This document shows positions 9,407 through 18,129 of a stretch of 64,000 bases of DNA, one piece after another (the first letter of the stretch is position 1; each line of letters opens with the position of its first letter). A program made the position numbers and the translations under genes. The notes beneath the pieces were generated by a model. It was given only the letters and a program-made list of their open reading frames with translations, was not told where the DNA came from and searched no databases. Source of the stretch: Stenotrophomonas aracearum (GTDB lineage: Bacteria; Pseudomonadota; Gammaproteobacteria; Xanthomonadales; Xanthomonadaceae); assembly GCF_031834615.1 (NCBI RefSeq), contig NZ_CP115543.1, positions 4,165,001-4,229,000 on the forward strand, read 5' to 3'.

Positions 9407-12178
9407 TTAATGCGCCTCGTCCCAGTTATCGCCGACGCCGGCGTCGACCACCAGTGGAACGCGCAACTGAGCAGAAGACGACATTAGTTCGACCACCTGC
9501 GAGCGCAAGGTTTCCAGAAACTCGCTTTCGGTTTCGAATACCAGTTCGTCGTGGACCTGCAGAATCATCCGCGCGCGACCGCCCTGCCCCTGCAGCCAGT
9601 CGTCCACCTTCACCATGGCGCGCTTGATGATGTCCGCCGCGGTGCCCTGCATGGGCGCGTTGATCGCGGCGCGCTCGGCACCGGCGCGCAGGCCCTGATT
9701 GCGGGCGTGGATGTCGTTCAGGTACAGCCGGCGGCCTTCGATGGTTTCCACGTAGCCCTGGTCGCGGGCCTGCTGGCGCATGCGTTCCATGAAGTCGCGC
9801 ACGCCCGGATAGCGGCTGAAGTACAGCGCCACGTAGTCCTGCGCCTGGCCCCGGTCGATGCCCAGGTTGCGGGCCAGGCCGAACGCGCTCATGCCGTACA
9901 TCAGGCCGAAGTTGATCGCCTTGGCCGCACGCCGCTCGTTCGGGGTGACCTCGTCCAGCGCGCGGCTGAATACTTCGGCGGCGGTGGCGCGGTGCACGTC
10001 CACGCCCTGCTCGAAGGCGCGGACCAGGCCCGGGTCCTCGGACAGGTGGGCCATGATCCGCAGTTCGATCTGCGAGTAGTCGCAGGCCAGCAGCTTGTGC
10101 CCCGGCGGGGCCACGAAGGCGCGGCGGATGCGGCGGCCGTCCTCGGTGCGGATCGGGATGTTCTGCAGGTTCGGGTCGGACGAGGACAACCGACCGGTGG
10201 CCGCGCCGGACTGGTGGTAGCTGGTGTGAACGCGGCCGGTGTCGGGGTTGACCATTTCCGGCAGCTTGTCGGTGTACGTGCTGCGCAGCTTGGCCAGGCC
10301 CCGGTACTCCAGGATCACCCGCGGCAGCTCGTGCTGCTCGGCGATCGCCTCCAGCGCCTCTTCATTGGTGCTGGGCTGGCCCTTGGGCGTCTTCACCAGT
10401 GCCGGCAGCTTCAGCTCGTCGAACAGCACTGCCTGCAGCTGCTTGGGCGAGTCCAGGCTGAAGGTGTGCCCGGCCAGCTCGGTGGCCTTCTGCTGGGCAG
10501 CCAGCATGCGCGCGCCCAGGTCCTGGCTCTGCCGGCGCAGCTCGGCGCTGTCGATGTAGACCCCGTTGGCCTCGATCCGGGCCAGCACCGGCACCAGCGG
10601 CATTTCGATGCTGCGGTACACGTTGTCCAGCGGGGCCGAGGCCAGCAGCTGCGGCTGCAGCACCCGGTGCAGGCGCAGGGTGATGTCGGCGTCTTCGGCC
10701 GCGTAGCGGCTGGCTTCGTCGAGCCCCACCTGCGAGAACGGGATCTGCTTGGCGCCCTTGCCGGCCACGTCCTCGAACTTGATGGTGGTGTAGCCCAGGT
10801 AGCGCATCGCCAGCGAATCCATGTCGTGGCGGGTGGCGGTGGAGTTGAGCACGAAGCTCTCGAGCATGGTGTCGTCGTGGTAGCCCTGCACGTCCACGCC
10901 GTGGCGCCGCAGTACATGCAGGTCGTACTTGCCGTGCTGGCCGAGCTTCTTCTTCTCCGGGTTCTCCAGCACCGGGCGCAGCGCGTCCAGTACCTGCTGG
11001 CGCGGCAGCTGCGCCGGGGCGCCGGGGTAGTCATGCCCGACCGGGATGTAGGCGGCCTTGCCCGGCTCCACCGCCAGGCTGATCCCGACCAGGTTGGCGC
11101 GCATCGCGTCGAGCGCGTCGGTTTCGGTGTCGAAGGCGATCAGCTCGGCCGCTGCGGCACGGGCGACCCAGGCCTGCAGCTGCTCGGTGGTGAGCACGGT
11201 TTCGTACTCGCCCGGGGCCGACAGCGCCGGGTCGAGCGTGGTGGCCGGTTCGCCGGCCGGTGATTTCGCATAACCGGCGGCGGTGCCGCGCAGGCTCACC
11301 GGCGCCTCGCTGGCCGCGGTGGCGGCCGCAGCCGGGCCGCCGAGCTCCTTCAGCGCCTGGGTGAAGCCATAGCGCAGGTACAGCTCGCCCAGCACCGGCA
11401 CGTCCGGGTCGCGCAGCGGCAGGGTCTGCGAAGTGGCGTCCAGCGACACATCGGTGCGGATGGTGACCAGCTCGCGGTTCAGCGGCAGGCGCTCCAGCGC
11501 GGCGCGCAGGTTCTCGCCGATCTTGCCCTTCATGCCCGGCGCGGCGGCCATCACCCCGTCCAGGTGCTGGTACTCGGCCAGCCACTTGGCGGCGGTCTTG
11601 GGACCGCACTTCTCCACGCCCGGAACGTTGTCCACGGCGTCGCCCATCAGTGCCAGCAGGTCGACGATCTGGTCGGCGCGCACGCCGAACTTCTCCATCA
11701 CCGCCGCGTCCGAGTCCATCCGGCTGCCGGTCATGGTGTTGACCAGTTCGATGCCCGGGCGGACCAGCTGGGCGAAGTCCTTGTCGCCGGTGGAAATGGT
11801 GACCGTCATGCCCTCGCGGTGGCCCTGCAGGGCCAGGGTGCCGATCACATCGTCGGCTTCCACGCCGGGAATGCGCAGGATGGTCAGGCCCAGCGCCTCG
11901 ACGATCTGGCACATGGGTTCGATCTGGGGGCGCAGGTCGTCCGGCATCGGCGGACGGTTGGCCTTGTAGTCGGCATACAGATCGTCACGGAAGGTCTTGC
12001 CGGGGGCGTCGACCACGAAGGCGACGTACTCCGGGCGCTCCTTGAGGGTGGCGCGCAGCATGTTGACCACGCCGAACAGCGCGCCGGTGGGTTCACCGGC
12101 CGCGTTGGTCAGCGGCGGAAGCGCGTGGAACGCGCGATACAGGTAACTGGACCCGTCAATCAGGACTAATCGGCTCAT
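9407..12178 (-). CDS. polA: DNA polymerase I
   Basis: A 923-residue three-domain DNA polymerase I used in Okazaki fragment maturation and excision repair. The 5' nuclease domain opens with LVLIDGSSYLYRAFHALPPL. The proofreading domain has the FDTETDALD motif at about residue 350. The polymerase domain shows motif A (LLACDYSQIELRIMAHL), motif B (RRAAKAINFGLMYGMS) and motif C (LQVHDELVFE). Length and domain order match E. coli PolA (928), so it looks fully functional. The 226 bases between its stop and the DUF421 gene's upstream region hold the sX13-like RNA; the opposite side faces the divergent DUF2782 gene. Confidence 0.98.
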   Translation of the reverse strand: MSRLVLIDGSSYLYRAFHALPPLTNAAGEPTGALFGVVNMLRATLKERPEYVAFVVDAPGKTFRDDLYADYKANRPPMPDDLRPQIEPMCQIVEALGLTILRIPGVEADDVIGTLALQGHREGMTVTISTGDKDFAQLVRPGIELVNTMTGSRMDSDAAVMEKFGVRADQIVDLLALMGDAVDNVPGVEKCGPKTAAKWLAEYQHLDGVMAAAPGMKGKIGENLRAALERLPLNRELVTIRTDVSLDATSQTLPLRDPDVPVLGELYLRYGFTQALKELGGPAAAATAASEAPVSLRGTAAGYAKSPAGEPATTLDPALSAPGEYETVLTTEQLQAWVARAAAAELIAFDTETDALDAMRANLVGISLAVEPGKAAYIPVGHDYPGAPAQLPRQQVLDALRPVLENPEKKKLGQHGKYDLHVLRRHGVDVQGYHDDTMLESFVLNSTATRHDMDSLAMRYLGYTTIKFEDVAGKGAKQIPFSQVGLDEASRYAAEDADITLRLHRVLQPQLLASAPLDNVYRSIEMPLVPVLARIEANGVYIDSAELRRQSQDLGARMLAAQQKATELAGHTFSLDSPKQLQAVLFDELKLPALVKTPKGQPSTNEEALEAIAEQHELPRVILEYRGLAKLRSTYTDKLPEMVNPDTGRVHTSYHQSGAATGRLSSSDPNLQNIPIRTEDGRRIRRAFVAPPGHKLLACDYSQIELRIMAHLSEDPGLVRAFEQGVDVHRATAAEVFSRALDEVTPNERRAAKAINFGLMYGMSAFGLARNLGIDRGQAQDYVALYFSRYPGVRDFMERMRQQARDQGYVETIEGRRLYLNDIHARNQGLRAGAERAAINAPMQGTAADIIKRAMVKVDDWLQGQGGRARMILQVHDELVFETESEFLETLRSQVVELMSSSAQLRVPLVVDAGVGDNWDEAH

Positions 12179-12277
12179 GCGACGATTCTACGCGCCCGAC
12201 CGTGACCGATCGCGGCACCGGCATCACGGGGCATGGGGCATAATCACGGCTCCCCCCCGCCCCAGGAACCCCGGTCC

Positions 12278-12562
12278 ATGAAGACACTGATGCTGGCAGG
12301 TCTGCTTGTGTTGGCTGGTTGTGCGACCACCGGCGGTGCCGGCGTTCCCCCGGTCGACGTGACCGGGGCCGATGTTGCCAAGCGCACCATGGACAACGGC
12401 GACACCATCGAGGAGTACCGGGTGGGCGGCCAGCTCCGCATGGTCAAGGTCACGCCCTCGCGCGGGGCCCCGTATTACATGTACGAAGGCAACAGGACCG
12501 GCGGCGTGGACCGCAGCAAGGACGGAACCGCGCCGGTGTACTGGAAGCTCTACAGCTGGTGA
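12278..12562 (+). CDS. Small lipoprotein, DUF2782 family
   Basis: A 94-residue protein whose N-terminus is a lipoprotein signal peptide with lipobox LAGC, so it is lipidated at Cys and membrane anchored. The short mature domain (TMDNGDTIEEYRVGGQLRMVKV, then PYYMYEGN) corresponds to DUF2782, a small family of unknown function that also neighbours polA in pseudomonads (recalled from family context). I start at 12278; the in-frame upstream codons lack signal sequence character. It is divergent from polA with about 100 bases between the starts. Confidence 0.82.
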   Translation: MKTLMLAGLLVLAGCATTGGAGVPPVDVTGADVAKRTMDNGDTIEEYRVGGQLRMVKVTPSRGAPYYMYEGNRTGGVDRSKDGTAPVYWKLYSW

Positions 12563-12581
12563 GCAGGGCCCGTAGTACCCG

Positions 12582-12821
12582 ATGAATACGCCGGAACGTC
12601 GCAAGCCCATCGATCCCGCCGCGCTGCGTGAGGGGCTCAGTGCCGAGCAGCGCCATACGGTGGACACGCTGGAGCAGTTCGGCTGGCAGCTGCGTTTCGT
12701 TCGCCGCCCGATTTTCCGCGACGCGGTGCCGGTGCTGTACGACCGCAGCGGGCAGAAGTACGTGGTGGTACAGGCCGATGGCACGCTCGATGAATCGCAG
12801 ACGCTGAAGATCCGTCCGTGA
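12582..12821 (+). CDS. Small uncharacterised protein
   Basis: A 79-residue soluble protein with no recognised family. The first half is helical and charged (LSAEQRHTVDTLEQFGWQ); the second is beta-rich (RPIFRDAVPVLYDRSGQKYVVVQADG). It follows the DUF2782 lipoprotein gene after 19 bases on the same strand, so the two are probably cotranscribed. A SMAG hairpin follows its stop. Confidence 0.7.
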   Translation: MNTPERRKPIDPAALREGLSAEQRHTVDTLEQFGWQLRFVRRPIFRDAVPVLYDRSGQKYVVVQADGTLDESQTLKIRP

Positions 12822-12825
12822 GGCA

Positions 12826-12849
12826 GTGCCGGGCAGAGCCCGGCACTAC
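12826..12849. repeat. SMAG palindrome between convergent genes
   Basis: gcagtgccgggcagagcccggcactac, ending in the complement of GTAG. It fills the 29-base space between the convergent small-protein gene and the universal stress protein gene. Confidence 0.75.
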
Positions 12850-12850
12850 G

Positions 12851-13297
12851 TCAGCGAATGACCAGCACCGGCACCGTACTGCGCGCAAGCACCTCGGCGG
12901 TCTGGCTGCCCAGCAGTACCCGGGTCACGCCGCGGCGGCCGTGCGAGGTCATCACGATCAGGTCGCTGTTGCGCTCGGTGGCGGTGTCGATGATGCCGTC
13001 GGCAGCGTAGCGGTCGAGCACGTGCAGGGTGGTCGAACGCAGCCCCTGCGCTTCGCATGCGGCCTTGGCCGGGGCCAGGATCTTCGACGCGGTCTCTTCC
13101 CGGTCGGCCTTGTACTCGGGGCTGTTCATGTAGCCCACGCTCCAGCCCATGGCGTCGTACATGCCGACCGCCCACGGCTCGGACACGGTGACGATGTCGA
13201 CCTCCGCATCCAGGTCGCGGGCCAGCTCCAGGCCCTTGAGCAGGCCCTTTTCGGACAGCTCCGAACCGTCGGTGGCAATCAGGATCCGCTTGTACAT
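12851..13297 (-). CDS. Universal stress protein (UspA family)
   Basis: A 148-residue single Usp domain (YKRILIATDGSELSEK at the start, STVPVLVIR at the end). The C-terminal nucleotide loop reads TSHGRRGVTRVLLGS, close to the G-x2-G-x9-GS consensus of ATP-binding members but with T in place of the first G. Usp proteins are small cytoplasmic stress-associated proteins whose exact roles vary. The start at 13297 is preceded by AAGGAG at good spacing. Confidence 0.93.
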   Translation of the reverse strand: MYKRILIATDGSELSEKGLLKGLELARDLDAEVDIVTVSEPWAVGMYDAMGWSVGYMNSPEYKADREETASKILAPAKAACEAQGLRSTTLHVLDRYAADGIIDTATERNSDLIVMTSHGRRGVTRVLLGSQTAEVLARSTVPVLVIR

Positions 13298-13368
13298 GGC
13301 ACGCTCCTTGGCAGTGGCGATGGGACCACCATTGCACACCCGGCGTGCAGGCGATGCCTTGAGCACGA

Positions 13369-14739
13369 TCAATCGGTCCGCGACAGCCGTGCGTGGACCC
13401 GCTCCAGGGCCGTGTGCCCGCGCGCGGCCGCAACCGGCCCGAGGACAGCAGTGAGCGCGCCGGCGACCGATTGCCGGACCTGGCGCGCGCGCGACGGATC
13501 GGCCTGGATCCACTCGTGGATCTGGGCGGGGGCGAACCGCGCCACCAGCGCGTTGCGGCGTTCGACCAGCCGCTGCGCCATCGCCTGCGGCGTGGGCCAT
13601 TCCGCCGCCGTGGGCCAATGGCACTCGATCACCCGGGCGATCGCAGCATGCGGCACCAGGGCCAGGCGGTAGCCCATCTCGGCCAGGGTGTCGGCCACCG
13701 CCGGATCCGGCGCCACCGGTGGGCGGAACGGGGCGGCAACACTCTCGGACTGGAAGCCGTAAGGCCAGGCCAGGATGTCCTGCAGATTGCCGGGGTCCGG
13801 CCCGAACGCATCGAATTCGGCGACGTTGGAAGCAAATGCGTCCGGTATCGGGAACAGGGAGGGTGGTCGCTGCGCCATGGCCACCGTGCGGCTGTCGGCC
13901 CTGGGCAGCATGGCCCCCGACTGCGGGTGGCGGAAGCCGAGCGGACCGCTCGAGCCGAAGTCCAGCGACATCCCGACCCGCGCGCCGTCGCGCACGGTGT
14001 AGCCGAAGTTCTCCAGCCGGTAGTTGAGCTGGTCCCAGTTGCCCAGCCAGCGTGACACCACGTAATGGCGCAGCTGTTCACAGCGCAGGTCCACCGGCAG
14101 CATGCGGTTCATCGCGTCCAACGCGTCGAAGCGGGCCTGGTCGGTAGCCGCATGCCGTCGCGCGTCGGCGCCCTGCAGGGCCCACCAGTCGACCCCCGCC
14201 CCGCGCAGCAGGGCGGCGTTGTCGGCCACGGCCTTCGCATGCCAGGCGCGCAATGCGTCGTAGCCGCGACGCGCGTCGGGATCGCCCGCCGCCGCCTCAT
14301 CGGCCGCCGCATCGCTGAGCAGGAAGTCGCCCAGGTCCTGGAACGCGGTGTCGTAGCGGGTGCCCACGTGCTGTCCGGTGCCGGCCAGGCCCTCCGCCGC
14401 CGACACCACTGCGTGGTCGGGCGCCAGCAACCCGGTCAGCTGGAACAGCGTGCCCAGGCTGACTTCGATGGCACTGCTGGCGCTGTCGGCGGTGGCCTTG
14501 ACCCGCCAGCGCTCTTGGTCGCGCATGACCATCACCGCCGGCTGGCTGCCCGCGCCCTGCCAAGGCGTGGCCGGGCAGCGCGCCAGATCGAGCGGGCGCG
14601 GGCCAAGTGGCTCTACGTTGCTGACCTGTTCGAGCGGCAACCGGGGCGACAGCCCGCGCGCGGGCGGCAGGCCGCTCCGCCTCGACGGCGCAGGCGGCGA
14701 TGACGCATCGAAGACGGTGTTGGGAATCAAGGGGCGCAC
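13369..14739 (-). CDS. Orphan protein with HipA/actin-fragmin-kinase-like motifs
   Basis: About 456 residues from the GTG at 14739; the start is uncertain because no clear ribosome site precedes it. I know no named family, but an atypical kinase fold is suggested by ordered motifs. A candidate ATP lysine is in WRVKAT (Lys81), a glutamate in SAIEVSLGTLFQLTGL (Glu92), a catalytic-loop-like GNWDQLNYRLEN (Asp236, Asn239/244) and a metal-loop-like SLDFGSSG (Asp260). HipA, PI3/4-kinase and actin-fragmin/FAM20 kinases share this order. The N-terminal 60 residues are Pro/Arg-rich and disordered-looking; residues beyond 280 are helical. No signal peptide or membrane helix is present. A bacterial effector or a phosphotransferase are both possible. 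Confidence 0.55.
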   Translation of the reverse strand: MRPLIPNTVFDASSPPAPSRRSGLPPARGLSPRLPLEQVSNVEPLGPRPLDLARCPATPWQGAGSQPAVMVMRDQERWRVKATADSASSAIEVSLGTLFQLTGLLAPDHAVVSAAEGLAGTGQHVGTRYDTAFQDLGDFLLSDAAADEAAAGDPDARRGYDALRAWHAKAVADNAALLRGAGVDWWALQGADARRHAATDQARFDALDAMNRMLPVDLRCEQLRHYVVSRWLGNWDQLNYRLENFGYTVRDGARVGMSLDFGSSGPLGFRHPQSGAMLPRADSRTVAMAQRPPSLFPIPDAFASNVAEFDAFGPDPGNLQDILAWPYGFQSESVAAPFRPPVAPDPAVADTLAEMGYRLALVPHAAIARVIECHWPTAAEWPTPQAMAQRLVERRNALVARFAPAQIHEWIQADPSRARQVRQSVAGALTAVLGPVAAARGHTALERVHARLSRTD

Positions 14740-14815
14740 CCGTCATGAACAGGGCACGGACACTAGCAGTGTCTGTCGACGTTGCCGGTTCGGACTGCGT
14801 GCAAAGTGCCTGCGC

Positions 14816-15097
14816 TTACGGTGCAGCAAGCCGTCGCCGACGCGGTGGACGGCTGCGGGTGGCCACCAGCACGACGACGACCACGCTGGCGGCGGTCAGC
14901 CAGAACACCCAGCCGCCCAACATCAGGTCCCGGGTCACCCCTGGCGGCGCGCAGCGCAGCTGCAACAGGTCCAGGTGGCCGCCGCTGTCCAGGCACGCGG
15001 CCACCTGGTCGAACAGGGCCAGCACCGGTGCTGCCCAGCCCGCCGACAATGTCAGCGCGACCAGTGCCGCCATCAGGTACGGGATTCCCTTGTTCAT
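14816..15097 (-). CDS. Small two-helix membrane protein
   Basis: A 93-residue protein with hydrophobic helices at about residues 6-28 and 59-82. The loop between them holds two cysteines (VAACLDSGG, QLRCAPPG), which if periplasmic could form a disulphide. The C-terminal tail is very basic (RSRPPRRRRLA), fitting a cytoplasmic C-terminus. I recognise no family. It lies 76 bases upstream of the kinase-like orphan on the same strand, so a joint transcript is plausible. Confidence 0.6.
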   Translation of the reverse strand: MNKGIPYLMAALVALTLSAGWAAPVLALFDQVAACLDSGGHLDLLQLRCAPPGVTRDLMLGGWVFWLTAASVVVVVLVATRSRPPRRRRLAAP

Positions 15098-15252
15098 GTG
15101 CGCGCTCCCAGCAGACAGCGCCAGACTCTGGGCGCGTCGCCGGGGCGCTTCAAGGAGCACGCGACGAACCGGGTGAAATCCGGGATGAGTCGCGTTACCG
15201 CAGGGGCGAAGCTGGCGGGCGGGAGCGGGAATGACCCCGCCCCGCGCCGGAG

Positions 15253-15807
15253 TCAGGCGACCTGCACGATCCGCGCGCCCTGGCACAGCGGATAGGTGGC
15301 CACCAGCTCGGCAATGCGCTCGCGCATCGTCTCGAACGAGGCACCATACAGGTACAGCGCGGTTTCGCTCGGACCCTGCCACCAGCTGCAGACTTCGCCG
15401 TGGCCGTCGATGCGTTCCACGATCTGGTCAAACACGTAGTTCGAGTCGCACTGTTCGTAGACCTCGTCCGGCAGGTCGGTGCCGTTGAGGTACAGCGCCA
15501 GGCCTTCGGTGCTGCCGAATGCCAGGTCCGGTTCGCCTTCGCGCTGGACCAGCGAGCCCTTGGGCGCGCCAAGCTGTTCCAGCGCCTCGATCAGGTTGGG
15601 CAGCGCGGCGCCGTCGTGCAGCAGGATCTCGAGATCCCCGTACTCGACTTCGCCGTCTTCGGTGATCGCGGTGCCACCGCCCATGATCTCGCCGATGCCG
15701 GCGCCTTCCAGCATCGCATCGAGCGGATCCTCGAAAAGCTGCAGGCGATGTTCGGGCTGCAGGCGGGCATTCAATTTGACGTTGAGGGAGAGCGGGGTCG
15801 TGGACAT
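15253..15807 (-). CDS. Uncharacterised acidic cytoplasmic protein
   Basis: A 184-residue soluble acidic protein without signal peptide or membrane segment. It alternates beta and helix (GGGTAITEDGEVEYGDLEILLHD, then LIEALEQLGAPKGSL) and contains the segment DLAFGSTEGLALYLNGTDLPDEVYEQCD. It resembles the small immunity or stress-type proteins often found next to core genes, but I cannot name a family. The ATG at 15807 is used; a TTG five codons upstream is possible. It follows uvrD on the same strand by 69 bases. Confidence 0.7.
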   Translation of the reverse strand: MSTTPLSLNVKLNARLQPEHRLQLFEDPLDAMLEGAGIGEIMGGGTAITEDGEVEYGDLEILLHDGAALPNLIEALEQLGAPKGSLVQREGEPDLAFGSTEGLALYLNGTDLPDEVYEQCDSNYVFDQIVERIDGHGEVCSWWQGPSETALYLYGASFETMRERIAELVATYPLCQGARIVQVA

Positions 15808-15876
15808 GGAATGAGCCGACAAGGAAGGTTGGTGGAATGGTTGGGTACGTTGCGCGTCGTCCGTGACGTGCCGTGG

Positions 15877-18069
15877 TCAGATCACCGTCAGGTTGGCGTA
15901 CGCCATCACCAGCCACTTGCTGCCGGCCTCGGCGAACTCCACCTGCACGCGCGCGTGCGCGCCGCTGCCTTCGTAGTCGGTGACCATGCCTTCGCCGAAG
16001 CGGGCGTGGGTGACCAGCGCGCCGAGCTTGAGCGGCGGCGCTTCCAGCGCGGCGTGGCCGGCCGGGCGGCTGGCGCCCAGCGAGGCACTGCGCGAGACCT
16101 GCACCTTGGGGCGCACTTCGTTGAGCAGCTCGCGTGGAATCTCACGCAGGAAGCGCGAGGGCACGTTGTAGTTTTCCTGGCCGTGGATGCGGCGCGACTC
16201 GGCGTAGCTCAGCACCAGCTTCTGGCGTGCGCGGGTGATGCCCACGTAGGCCAGGCGACGCTCCTCTTCGAGGCGACCACTTTCTTCCAGCGAACGCGCG
16301 CTCGGGAACAGCCCGTCTTCCATGCCGGCCAGGAACACCAGCGGGAACTCCAGCCCCTTGGCCGAATGCAGGGTCATCAGCTGCACGCCCTCCTCGCCCG
16401 CCTGGGCCTGGCCTTCGCCGGCCTCCAGCGAGGCGTAGGACAGGAACGCGACCAGTTCGCTCATGGTCTCGCCGGTTTCCTCGATGTCGTCCTCGCGCCG
16501 GGTGAAGCGCGAGGCCACCGAGACCAGTTCGTCCAGGTTGTCGGCGCGCGATTCGGAATCCAGCGCGTTGCGGCTTTCCTTGGACCAGTGTTCGCGCAGG
16601 CCGGAACGGATCAACACGTGGTCGATGCGTTCGGCCAGGGTCATCTCACCGGCCTCGTGCTCCAGCTGGTTGACCAGGGTGAGGAAGCCGGCCAGCGCGT
16701 TGCGTGCGCGTGCGGCCAGTTCGTTGCCCTGGGTGGTCAGCATGGTGGCCTCCCACAGCGAGATCGCCTGGCTGCGCGCCAGCCGGCGCACTTCGTCCAG
16801 GGTGCGGTCGCCAATGCCGCGGGTGGGCGTGTTGACCGCACGTTCGAAGGCCGCGTCGTCATTGCGGTTGGTCATCAACCGCAGGTACGCCAGCGCGTCC
16901 TTGATTTCGGCACGCTCGAAGAAGCGCATGCCGCCGTACACCCGGTACGGCACCTGCTCGGAGAGCAGCGCTTCTTCGAACGCACGCGACTGCGCATTGC
17001 TGCGGTAAAGCACGGCGGCGTCGCCATAGCTGCCACCGTCGCGCACCCACTGGCGCGCGCGCTCGACCACGTACCGCGCCTCGTCCATTTCGTTGTAGGC
17101 CGCATACAGGTCGATCGGTTCGCCGTCGCCGCTGTCGGTCCACAGTTCCTTGCCGATCCGGTCCGGGTTGTGCGCGATCACCGCGTTGGCCGCGCCCAGG
17201 ATGTTGGCACTGGAGCGGTAGTTCTGCTCCAGGCGCACGGTCTGCGCGCCCGGGAAATCCTTCAGGAAGCGCTGTACGTTCTCGACCTTGGCGCCGCGCC
17301 AGCCGTAGATGGCCTGGTCGTCGTCGCCGACCACGAACACGTGGCCGCTGTCGCCCGCCAGCACGCGGACGAAGGCGTACTGGATGGCGTTGGTGTCCTG
17401 GAATTCGTCCACCAGGATCTCGCGGAAGCGCGAACGGTAGTGGGCCAGCAACGCCGGGTTGTCGCGCAGCAGTTCGTGCGCGCGCAGCAGCAGTTCGGCG
17501 AAGTCGACCAGGCCGGCGCGGTCGCAGCGCTCCTGGTAGGCCGCGTAGGCCTGGCGCATGGTTTCCAGCCAGGCGTCGTTCGGCTCCGGCTGGATGTGCT
17601 GCGGGCGACGACCTTCGTCCTTCTGCTCGTTGATCCACCACGCGATCTGCTTGGGCGGATGCTTGCTGTCGTCGATCTCCAGCTGCTGCACCACGCGCTT
17701 GACCAGGCGCAGCTGGTCGTCCGAGTCCAGCACCTGGAAGCTGTCGGGCAGCTTGGCGTCCTGGTAGTGCAGGCGCAGCAGGCGGTGGGCCAGGCCGTGG
17801 AAGGTGCCGATCCACGCACCGCGGCTGCCGTGCGGCAGCTGCACGTCGATGCGGTGGCGCATTTCGCCGGCGGCCTTGTTGGTGAAGGTCACCGCGAAAA
17901 TGCCATGGGTGGGCACGCCGCAGACTTCATGCAGCCAGGCGATGCGGTGGGTCAGTACGCGGGTCTTGCCGGAGCCGGCACCGGCAAGCACCAGATGGTG
18001 GCCGGGCGGTGCGGACACAGCCTCGCGCTGGGCGGGGTTGAGCCCGTCGAGCAAATGGGAAACATCCAT
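15877..18069 (-). CDS. uvrD: DNA helicase II
   Basis: A 730-residue superfamily 1A 3'-5' helicase of nucleotide excision and mismatch repair. The N-terminus (MDVSHLLDGLNPAQREAV) matches E. coli UvrD closely. Walker A is LAGAGSGKTRVL (about residue 30), Walker B LVDEFQDTN, and motifs VGDDDQAIYGWRGA, LEQNYRSS, LMTLHSAKGLEF and YVGITRARQKL follow in order. The length fits UvrD (720), and the C-terminus ends in a short basic/aromatic segment. No frameshift is seen. Confidence 0.97.
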   Translation of the reverse strand: MDVSHLLDGLNPAQREAVSAPPGHHLVLAGAGSGKTRVLTHRIAWLHEVCGVPTHGIFAVTFTNKAAGEMRHRIDVQLPHGSRGAWIGTFHGLAHRLLRLHYQDAKLPDSFQVLDSDDQLRLVKRVVQQLEIDDSKHPPKQIAWWINEQKDEGRRPQHIQPEPNDAWLETMRQAYAAYQERCDRAGLVDFAELLLRAHELLRDNPALLAHYRSRFREILVDEFQDTNAIQYAFVRVLAGDSGHVFVVGDDDQAIYGWRGAKVENVQRFLKDFPGAQTVRLEQNYRSSANILGAANAVIAHNPDRIGKELWTDSGDGEPIDLYAAYNEMDEARYVVERARQWVRDGGSYGDAAVLYRSNAQSRAFEEALLSEQVPYRVYGGMRFFERAEIKDALAYLRLMTNRNDDAAFERAVNTPTRGIGDRTLDEVRRLARSQAISLWEATMLTTQGNELAARARNALAGFLTLVNQLEHEAGEMTLAERIDHVLIRSGLREHWSKESRNALDSESRADNLDELVSVASRFTRREDDIEETGETMSELVAFLSYASLEAGEGQAQAGEEGVQLMTLHSAKGLEFPLVFLAGMEDGLFPSARSLEESGRLEEERRLAYVGITRARQKLVLSYAESRRIHGQENYNVPSRFLREIPRELLNEVRPKVQVSRSASLGASRPAGHAALEAPPLKLGALVTHARFGEGMVTDYEGSGAHARVQVEFAEAGSKWLVMAYANLTVI

Positions 18070-18129
18070 GCGCGCATTTTACCCCGTCGGCTGCCGCCGC
18101 AGGCGTGAACCCTGCAACCGGTTCAGGCG

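Noticed and set aside
15400..18108. 902-codon open frame opposite uvrD
   Set aside because: uvrD is unambiguous on the minus strand and the opposite product is compositionally biased.
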